Of a stretch of 15,751 bases of DNA, positions 7,502-12,646 are shown one piece after another (the stretch's first letter is position 1; each line of letters opens with the position of its first letter). This DNA comes from an uncultured Pseudomonadota bacterium (GTDB lineage: Bacteria > Pseudomonadota > Alphaproteobacteria > Rs-D84), in assembly GCA_900313285.1 (NCBI GenBank), contig OMQP01000016.1, positions 1 to 15,751 of the forward strand, written 5' to 3'. The position numbers and the translations under genes were made by a program. A model generated the notes under the pieces. The model was not told the origin of the DNA, did not search any database, and saw only the letters and a list, made by a program, of their open reading frames with translations.

Positions 7502-8692
7502 ATGAAAGTAACACGCAGAAATTTTTTAAAAACGGTTAGTTTTTCAGCGCTTGTTGTCGCGTTGACACCGCGTAGTGTTTTTGCTGCGCCGAATAATTTG
7601 CGTTCAATACGTACAGGTTTACAGCCGGGTGGAAAAACGCGTTTGGTTATTGAAACATCATCGCGTCCATCGTACACATTATCATATGCTGATAAACAAT
7701 TGGTTGTCAATTTGTCTAATACAAACGGTAAAGCTGATGCACAAACTAAATTGGCAAACGGAACATTGATAAAACGTATTGCACAAATACAAGATGGTTC
7801 TTTGTTGAAGGTTTCTGCAACACTGACATCTATGATAGATGCAATAGATAAAAAACAAATAATGATTTTAGAACCAAATGGAGATAATGAATATCGTTTG
7901 GTCATAGATTTTGTTGCAGGAACAGGAATTGGTATAAATACTGCATCTGCTGTTTCTACGAAAACAGCGACGAAACCTGTTGTAAATAATACACAGAAAA
8001 CATCTTCTGTATCAAAACAACATATAATAGTTATAGACGCTGGCCATGGCGGTAAAGATCCGGGATGTATAGGTAAGGGTGGAACCCAGGAAAAAACAGT
8101 TGTGTTATCGGTCGCAAAAAAATTAAAGAAAAAATTAGATGCAAACGGATATAAAACTTATTTAACACGCAGCGGTGATACATATTTAAAATTGGCAGAA
8201 CGTGCTGAATTTGCAGAAAAGAAACACGCTGATTTGTTCATATCGTTGCATGCAAATGCGAATCCTAGCCGAGATATGAAAGGTTTTTCTATTTATACAT
8301 TATCTGAAAAAGCGTCAGACGAAGAAGCACAAAAATTAGCAGAATCTGAAAATGCTGCAGATAAAATAGATGTTAATGGATTTGAACAATTTTCAAAAGA
8401 TATTCGTGTCGCTTTATCGTCATTACAACAACATGCGGTTGCCGAATTAAGTGAAGAATATGCAAATGGTTGTGCAAAATCTATGAACAGGGCGTCTATT
8501 GAACAACAAAAGGGGCCGTCTGTTCGTCATGCGCCATTTGCTGTCTTGCGTTCAACTGTTCCTGGGGCTTTGATTGAATTGGGACATTTGTCGAATAAAA
8601 GCGAAGAAAAACTTTTAAAATCGGATGCACATCAAAATAAATTGGTCGATGCAATCGCCAAATCTGTCAATTCATACGATTTTGATGTTTAA
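7502..8692 (+). CDS. amiC: Tat-exported N-acetylmuramoyl-L-alanine amidase (AmiC type)
   Basis: A zinc hydrolase that cuts the amide bond between N-acetylmuramic acid and L-alanine of peptidoglycan, as in daughter-cell separation. The 396-residue protein starts with a twin-arginine signal (TRRNFLK at residues 4-10, hydrophobic core, FA-A cleavage near 28), as in E. coli AmiA and AmiC. An AMIN domain follows (about 34-139, with LVIET and YRLVIDF strands), then a low-complexity linker (140-173) and an Amidase_3 domain (about 174-392). Zinc ligands are H182 (DAGHGG), E197 (TQEKTV) and H250 (ISLHANA); the catalytic glutamate is E359 (ALIELGHLSN). The LSEKASDEEA helix region between them is typical of autoinhibited AmiC-like enzymes. 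A longer frame from a TTG at 7466 is rejected because that TTG is the -35 box and the Tat signal starts cleanly at 7502. The gene is single and ends in a terminator. Confidence 0.92.
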   Translation: MKVTRRNFLKTVSFSALVVALTPRSVFAAPNNLRSIRTGLQPGGKTRLVIETSSRPSYTLSYADKQLVVNLSNTNGKADAQTKLANGTLIKRIAQIQDGSLLKVSATLTSMIDAIDKKQIMILEPNGDNEYRLVIDFVAGTGIGINTASAVSTKTATKPVVNNTQKTSSVSKQHIIVIDAGHGGKDPGCIGKGGTQEKTVVLSVAKKLKKKLDANGYKTYLTRSGDTYLKLAERAEFAEKKHADLFISLHANANPSRDMKGFSIYTLSEKASDEEAQKLAESENAADKIDVNGFEQFSKDIRVALSSLQQHAVAELSEEYANGCAKSMNRASIEQQKGPSVRHAPFAVLRSTVPGALIELGHLSNKSEEKLLKSDAHQNKLVDAIAKSVNSYDFDV

Positions 8693-8702
8693 TAATCAAA
8701 TA

Positions 8703-8730
8703 AAAAATGCCTTCAAATACAGGCATTTTT
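8703..8730 (+). terminator. Intrinsic terminator of the amidase gene
   Basis: AAAAATGCCT (8703-8712) pairs with AGGCATTTTT (8721-8730) around an 8-nt loop, 10 nt after the amidase stop. Confidence 0.8.
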
Positions 8731-8742
8731 AGATTTCTATTA

Positions 8743-8887
8743 CTGGCGGAGATAGGTTCCTGTCCTCGATATGCAATAATAAAAAACAACAAAAATCTTG
8801 TGAACTTCGATTTTTGAATTTTTTCTAATTGTATATCTTCGTATTCGCCATGCGCTTCGCTCTGGCGCATCCCCGCTATCCCGCCAG
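8743..8887. repeat. 145-bp structured palindromic element with tRNA-Ser-like end
   Basis: Terminal inverted arms CTGGCGGAGATAG (8743-8755) and CTATCCCGCCAG (8876-8887) pair with one bulge. Inside are a long AT-rich arm pair (8768-8786 with 8819-8837, about 3 mismatches), an apical hairpin CAAAAATC/GATTTTTG (8790-8797 with 8809-8816) and a side hairpin ATGCGC/GCGCAT (8850-8855 with 8865-8870). TTA flanks both ends (8740-8742, 8888-8890), a possible short target duplication. The first 14 bases equal the complement of the tRNA-Ser 3' end (8935-8948). The minus strand is open through the whole element (AGMRQSEAHGEYEDIQL...), as in Rickettsia palindromic elements, but it has no start context of its own and I do not call it a gene. 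Mobility is inferred; only one copy is in the window. Confidence 0.65.
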
Positions 8888-8896
8888 TTAAAACCA

Positions 8897-8921
8897 AAAA
8901 AACCGCTATCTGCGGTTTTTT
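8897..8921 (-). terminator. Intrinsic terminator downstream of tRNA-Ser
   Basis: AAAAAACCGC (8897-8906), loop TATCT, GCGGTTTTTT (8912-8921). It lies 14 nt past the tRNA-Ser 3' end on the minus strand and is followed there by a T run. Confidence 0.75.
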
Positions 8922-8935
8922 AAAGTTTTAAATTC

Positions 8936-9026
8936 TGGCGGAGATAGGGGGATTCGAACCCTCGATAGTGTTGCCACTATACGCGATTTCGAGTCGCGCG
9001 CATTCAACCAGCTCTGCCATATCTCC
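8936..9026 (-). tRNA. tRNA-Ser (anticodon CGA)
   Basis: On the minus strand: acceptor GGAGATA/TATCTCC, anticodon arm CGCGA-CTCGAAA-TCGCG with anticodon CGA, the long class II variable arm (TAGTGGCAACACTA) typical of serine tRNAs, T loop GTTCGAATC, and an encoded CCA (complement of 8936-8938). 9026 is the 5' end. Confidence 0.94.
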
Positions 9027-9036
9027 GTACTGTGTG

Positions 9037-9064
9037 ATTATATATATATGAAACAAAAAATCAA
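9037..9064 (-). promoter_or_regulatory. Predicted tRNA-Ser promoter
   Basis: On the minus strand, TTGATT (9064-9059), a 16-bp spacer and TATAAT (9042-9037) stand 10 nt before the tRNA 5' end. Confidence 0.5.
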
Positions 9065-9074
9065 ATGCTTTTAT

Positions 9075-9260
9075 TTATCTTTTGTTTTGTTTATTGTCGT
9101 TTTGTAATACTGTGTTTAACCAATCTGATTTGTTGATCATTTTTAAGAATTTTTCTATTTGACCATTGTTGTTCATGCTTATCAGCGTCGATATCCATTC
9201 AACATGTTCGATTTTATTTGCTAAATTCATTATTTGTGAGATTTTTAGTTTGTCAGTCAT
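9075..9260 (-). CDS. Possible small protein of unknown function
   Basis: A 61-residue frame (MTDKLKISQIMNLANKIEHVEW...) with no recognised domain. It is rich in Lys, Asn and Ile and predicted helical, with no signal peptide or membrane segment. Support comes from an AAAAGG ribosome binding site (9268-9273, minus strand) 7 nt before the ATG and from its place between tRNA-Ser and the divergent alkyltransferase-like gene, with no competing frame. It ends just before the tRNA-Ser promoter, so the two might be read through. It could be a chance frame in AT-rich DNA; conservation would decide. Confidence 0.5.
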   Translation of the reverse strand: MTDKLKISQIMNLANKIEHVEWISTLISMNNNGQIEKFLKMINKSDWLNTVLQNDNKQNKR

Positions 9261-9316
9261 AATTTAGCCTTTTTTTTGATGTTATATTGTATTTTGTTAT
9301 TTGGCAAATATTCTTT

Positions 9317-9345
9317 TTGCATATTTATAAAAATATTTGTAAAAT
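9317..9345 (+). promoter_or_regulatory. Predicted promoter of the alkyltransferase-like gene (leaderless spacing)
   Basis: The -35 TTGCAT (9317-9322), a 17-bp spacer and -10 TAAAAT (9340-9345) are present. The ATG is at 9353, so the start site is expected at 9352 or 9353. No Shine-Dalgarno sequence is seen. Confidence 0.6.
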
Positions 9346-9352
9346 CACAACC

Positions 9353-9700
9353 ATGAAAGGTTTTAATCAACAAGTTTACGATTTAGTTGCAAAAATTCCG
9401 GTTGGGACAGTTGTCACATATGGCGATATAGCTAAAATGTTGGGGCGACCGCGCATGGCGCGTTTTGTTGGTTTTGCGATGTCTGCATCATGTGAAACTG
9501 ATGATTTGCCATGGCATCGTGTGACTTTCGCGGATGGCAGATTGTGGGATGGTCAATGGGCCAAGGTTCAACATGATTTATTATCCGCCGAAGGCGTTGG
9601 GTTTACTGCCGATGGGTTAATAGATGTTGAAAAATATCGTTGGCATCCAGAAAGCATGTCGGCACCGATAGATTTACGTGATATGCCTTTAAAATTTTAA
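9353..9700 (+). CDS. atl: Alkyltransferase-like protein (ATL, MGMT family without the active cysteine)
   Basis: A 115-residue protein of the O6-alkylguanine-DNA alkyltransferase DNA-binding fold (VTYGDIAKMLG at 22-32, RFVGFAMSA at 37-45). The active-site PCHR of true alkyltransferases is replaced by PWHR (residues 53-56), the hallmark of ATL/YbaZ proteins. ATLs bind alkylated guanines, flip them out and hand the lesion to nucleotide excision repair; they do not transfer the alkyl group. Tyr24 and Arg37 fit the base-flipping and arginine-finger positions of the fold. The start at 9353 is preferred over an upstream TTG at 9287, because family similarity begins at residue 2-5 and the promoter -10 lies just before it. 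The gene runs tail to tail into the peroxiredoxin; the two stop codons overlap. Confidence 0.9.
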   Translation: MKGFNQQVYDLVAKIPVGTVVTYGDIAKMLGRPRMARFVGFAMSASCETDDLPWHRVTFADGRLWDGQWAKVQHDLLSAEGVGFTADGLIDVEKYRWHPESMSAPIDLRDMPLKF

Positions 9701-10422
9701 GATTTCTTTTTGGTTATTTTTTCATATATTTTGTGTTCTGGTAAATCACGGAATGCTAAATACCACGTTTGAACATCTATATTGCTATTTGTATTTTTTA
9801 TTCTTTTTTTCATATCTTTTGCTGTTTGCGGTGATGGTTCTATTACTGGTTGACCGGGCACCCAATCAGCAGGTGTTGATACATTAAATGAATCTGTTGT
9901 TTGCAGTGCTGTTAGAATTCGTAATATTTCTTTCATGTTACGACCTGTAGTTTGTGGATAATACAATATTGTGCGTATAATCCCCTTGGTATCGATAATA
10001 AAAACAGCACGAACAGTTTTTGTTTCGGAAGTGCTTGGGTGAATCATGCCGTATAATTTAGAAACATGTAAATCTATGTCTGCAATAACTGGAAAATCAA
10101 TATCTGTTTGCTGCCAGTTGTTAAAATTTATTTCATCGTGAATAGACCGAAACCATGCCAAATGTGAAGATATTGCCCCAACAGAAAGACCTATTATATC
10201 TGTGTTTTGATTATCAAATTCTTTTAACATTGATTGAAAAGATAAAAATTCTGTTGTGCATACAGGGGTAAAATCCATCGGGTGCGAAAATAAAATGACC
10301 CATCTGTCGCGAAAATCTTCTGGAAATTTTATAGAACCGTTTGTAGTCTGCGCAATGAAAGATGGTGCGCGTTCGCCAATCAAAGGCATAGTATTGCATA
10401 TAATATTTGTGTCATTTTGCAT
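9697..10422 (-). CDS. Peroxiredoxin, 1-Cys type of the AhpC/Prx6 group
   Basis: A thiol peroxidase that reduces hydrogen peroxide and organic hydroperoxides in the cytoplasm. From the ATG at 10422 it has 241 residues. The active site PMDFTPVC (48-55) gives the P-x3-T-x2-C motif with peroxidatic Cys55 in PVCTTE; a conserved Arg follows in TVRAVFIID. The DWVPGQPVIEPSPQTAKDM stretch is typical of the Prx6/archaeal-type group, and the extended C-terminal tail fits its length. The only other cysteine is Cys9, and no C-terminal resolving cysteine exists, so a 1-Cys mechanism is inferred. The start at 10422 is chosen over an in-frame one at 10455 because AAAAGGA (10430-10436) sits 7 nt upstream and the domain begins soon after. 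It is divergent from the ihf-like gene across 158 bp. Confidence 0.9.
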   Translation of the reverse strand: MQNDTNIICNTMPLIGERAPSFIAQTTNGSIKFPEDFRDRWVILFSHPMDFTPVCTTEFLSFQSMLKEFDNQNTDIIGLSVGAISSHLAWFRSIHDEINFNNWQQTDIDFPVIADIDLHVSKLYGMIHPSTSETKTVRAVFIIDTKGIIRTILYYPQTTGRNMKEILRILTALQTTDSFNVSTPADWVPGQPVIEPSPQTAKDMKKRIKNTNSNIDVQTWYLAFRDLPEHKIYEKITKKKS

Positions 10423-10429
10423 TTTTATT

Positions 10430-10436
10430 TCCTTTT
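10430..10436 (-). promoter_or_regulatory. Ribosome binding site deciding the peroxiredoxin start
   Basis: AAAAGGA on the minus strand, 7 nt before the ATG at 10422. It lies inside the longer frame that would begin at 10455, arguing against that start. Confidence 0.7.
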
Positions 10437-10534
10437 GTGATGATTTTATCAGCAAAAAAGGCCAATGTTGATAAGATGCTTTTCTTAAATTAAAAACTAT
10501 AAAAAATATAAGAAATTACTTTATTTTTTTTAAA

Positions 10535-10548
10535 ATATGATATCATAT
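10535..10548. promoter_or_regulatory. 14-bp perfect palindrome upstream of the ihf-like gene
   Basis: ATATGATATCATAT is its own reverse complement and lies 33-46 bp before the ATG at 10581, in the likely promoter area between the peroxiredoxin and ihf-like genes. It could be an operator, or chance in a very AT-rich stretch. No other feature is seen in the rest of this 158-bp gap. Confidence 0.3.
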
Positions 10549-10580
10549 ATATAACAAGTAAATAACAAAGGATTATCATA

Positions 10581-10859
10581 ATGAAACGTTCAGATGTTAG
10601 CAGAACATTACAGGTGCAATTTAAAAACATGCGTGCAAGCGACGCAATGCTTATGTTGAACGCGGTCATAGACGAAATGATATATGCCATTGCAAATGGT
10701 GACAGAATAGAAATTCGTGGTTTTGGAACATTTCAACCAAGAATGCGCGCAACAAAAACAGGGTACAACCCAAGTACTGGTGAAACAATGTATTTGCCTG
10801 CTGGCAGAACTATTTTGTTTAAACCAAGTCGTGAATTAACTAAAAAAATGAACGGATAA
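10581..10859 (+). CDS. ihfB: IHF/HU family DNA-bending protein (IHF beta-like)
   Basis: A 92-residue nucleoid protein that binds the minor groove and bends DNA, normally acting as a dimer in replication, recombination and transcription. N-terminal helices carry MKRSDVSRTL and a dimerisation helix; the core strand RIEIRGFGTFQPRMR (about 42-56) and the beta-arm NPSTGE (63-68, with intercalating Pro64) are classical, followed by ILFKPSRELTKKM. RIEIRGFG and FKP...L resemble IHF beta more than HU, but the split between these paralogs is not firm. An AAAGGA ribosome binding site (10567-10572) lies 8 nt upstream. The accD-accA fusion starts 5 nt after its stop, so the two form an operon. Confidence 0.88.
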   Translation: MKRSDVSRTLQVQFKNMRASDAMLMLNAVIDEMIYAIANGDRIEIRGFGTFQPRMRATKTGYNPSTGETMYLPAGRTILFKPSRELTKKMNG

Positions 10860-10864
10860 AGAAA

Positions 10865-12604
10865 ATGTCAGCAGGAATAAAAAATCATAATCGTGATAAA
10901 TATGAACGCGTTCGCAGATTAATGTGGATAAAATGTGAAGCATGTGGCCGTTTGGTTTATTACAAAGATTATAAAAATAATCATTATGTTTGTCCGCGTT
11001 GTGGTCGTGCTTTTATTATGACACCAAAACAACGTTTTGATTTGTTGTTTGATTCTATAAATTGGCAAAAATTTGATTTACCAATTGTAAGTGATGATCC
11101 ATTGAATTTTACAGACAGAATGTCTTATAAAGACAGATTGGCTGAAGCACGTGAAGACACTGGTACAAACGATGCTATTTCTACGGCAGACGGTAAGATT
11201 AACGGTATAAATACCACGGTTTGTGTTATGAATGGTGATTTTATGATGGGATCGATGGGACGTGCCGCTGGGGATGCTATAATTGCAAGTATTGAACATG
11301 CAATTGAACGACAAAACCCATTTGTTATGGTTACTTGCAGTGGTGGTGCGCGTATGCAGGAAAACATTTTGTCATTAATGCAAATGGCACGAACAACTGT
11401 TGCAATAAACAAATTACACGAAAACAAATTACCATATATTGTTGTTTTAACAGACCCTACGTTTGGCGGTGTAACAGCTTCTTTTGCAATGTTGGGTGAT
11501 ATACATATTGCAGAAAAGGGCGCACGTATTGGTTTCGCGGGACGGCGTGTGATTGAACAAAATATTCATGAAAAATTACCGTCTAATTTTCAAACAGCAG
11601 ATTATTTATACGATCATGGTATGGTTGATATTGTTGTGGATCGTGATGAATTAAAAAACACTTTGGGACGTGTATTAGATGTTTTAACAAAACAACCACG
11701 TTCACCAAAAATTATAGATGTTAAGACACCAAAATTTGATGCACCCAAAAAATCGCGTGATGTTGGTAAAACACCTGAATATGACAGGGTTTTGTTGGCG
11801 CGAAATGAAAACAGACCGCATTTCTTAGATTATGTGAACGGAATTGTTGATGAATGGACATATTTGGCTGGCGACAGATGTTTCGCTGAAGATGCTGCAA
11901 TGTGTGGTGGTATTGGTTATTGGTATGGAATTCCATCTGTGATTATAGGTCAAGAAAAAGGGCGTACCATTGAAACTCGTCAGCAACACAGATTTGGTAT
12001 GGCAAATCCAGAAGGTTATCGTAAAGCGCAACGTTTAATGAAACTGGCTGAAAAATTTAATTTGCCACTTGTTTCATTGTTTGACACCGCGGGTGCTTTT
12101 GCGGGTGGTTCTGCGGAAGAACGTGGTCAATCTCAGGCCGTTGCATCTACAATCGCAATGGGATTGCGTGTAAAAACGCCATATGTTGCTGTTAATGTTG
12201 GCGAAGGTGGTTCTGGCGGTGCTATTGCTATTGGTACAGGTGACAGAATAATGATGTTGGAAAATGCGATTTATTCTGTGATTGCACCTGAATCTTGTGC
12301 AAGTATTTTATGGAAAGATAATAAATTCAAAGCAAATGCTGCGACTGCACTTAAATTAACTGCTCGTGATATGGCATCATTAAATGTCATAGATAAAATT
12401 ATAGATGAACCTGCAGGTGGTGCGCATAAAGATTGGCAAACAACAATGGAATTGTTGGGAAAATCTGTTGCAGACGCAATCAATGAATTAAAAGAAGTTC
12501 CTGTCGATGAATTGGTTACATCAAGGGTTAAAAAATTCTTGTCTATGACACGTGATGTTGAAATTTTTCAACCTGAACACACACCCGAAGAAAAACAGGT
12601 ATAA
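10865..12604 (+). CDS. accDA: Acetyl-CoA carboxylase carboxyltransferase, fused beta and alpha subunits (AccD-AccA)
   Basis: Transfers the carboxyl group from biotin carboxyl carrier protein to acetyl-CoA, making malonyl-CoA, the first step of fatty acid synthesis. The 579-residue protein joins AccD (about 1-285) to AccA (about 300-579). AccD shows the zinc finger C24-x2-C27-x15-C43-x2-C46, CSGGARMQE, and DPTFGGVTASFAMLGD...GFAGRRVIEQ. AccA shows FLDY, LAGDR, IIGQEKGR, DTAGAFAGGSAEERGQ, GEGGSGGA and APESCASILW. In E. coli these are separate genes. The linker (about 285-300) replaces most of the helical N-terminus of AccA, which is shortened. A DTPGA motif common in AccA reads DTAGA here. The gene follows the ihf-like gene by 5 nt; its ribosome binding site (GGATAAAG) overlaps that gene's stop, so coupling is likely. 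It ends at a bidirectional terminator. Confidence 0.94.
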   Translation: MSAGIKNHNRDKYERVRRLMWIKCEACGRLVYYKDYKNNHYVCPRCGRAFIMTPKQRFDLLFDSINWQKFDLPIVSDDPLNFTDRMSYKDRLAEAREDTGTNDAISTADGKINGINTTVCVMNGDFMMGSMGRAAGDAIIASIEHAIERQNPFVMVTCSGGARMQENILSLMQMARTTVAINKLHENKLPYIVVLTDPTFGGVTASFAMLGDIHIAEKGARIGFAGRRVIEQNIHEKLPSNFQTADYLYDHGMVDIVVDRDELKNTLGRVLDVLTKQPRSPKIIDVKTPKFDAPKKSRDVGKTPEYDRVLLARNENRPHFLDYVNGIVDEWTYLAGDRCFAEDAAMCGGIGYWYGIPSVIIGQEKGRTIETRQQHRFGMANPEGYRKAQRLMKLAEKFNLPLVSLFDTAGAFAGGSAEERGQSQAVASTIAMGLRVKTPYVAVNVGEGGSGGAIAIGTGDRIMMLENAIYSVIAPESCASILWKDNKFKANAATALKLTARDMASLNVIDKIIDEPAGGAHKDWQTTMELLGKSVADAINELKEVPVDELVTSRVKKFLSMTRDVEIFQPEHTPEEKQV

Positions 12605-12618
12605 TAAGTAAAAGTAAT

Positions 12619-12643
12619 AAAAACCGCCGTTCTGGCGGTTTTT
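12619..12643. terminator. Bidirectional terminator between accDA and the minus-strand surface protein
   Basis: AAAAACCGCC (12619-12628), loop GTTCT, GGCGGTTTTT (12634-12643). It lies 14 nt after the accDA stop and 3 nt after the stop of the convergent gene ending at 12647, with A and T tracts usable on both strands. Confidence 0.88.
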
Positions 12644-12646
12644 ATT

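Noticed and set aside
8667..8897. 76-codon minus-strand frame as a normal gene
   Set aside because: It lies mostly within the palindromic element and overlaps terminators on both sides; it is better treated as part of the repeat.
8743..8948. Genomic island attachment sites at tRNA-Ser
   Set aside because: The 14-bp direct repeat encloses only about 200 bp with no integrase or cargo; kept only as an alternative reading of the palindromic element.
10423..10455. Longer peroxiredoxin start at 10455
   Set aside because: A good ribosome binding site lies inside this extension and points to ATG 10422.
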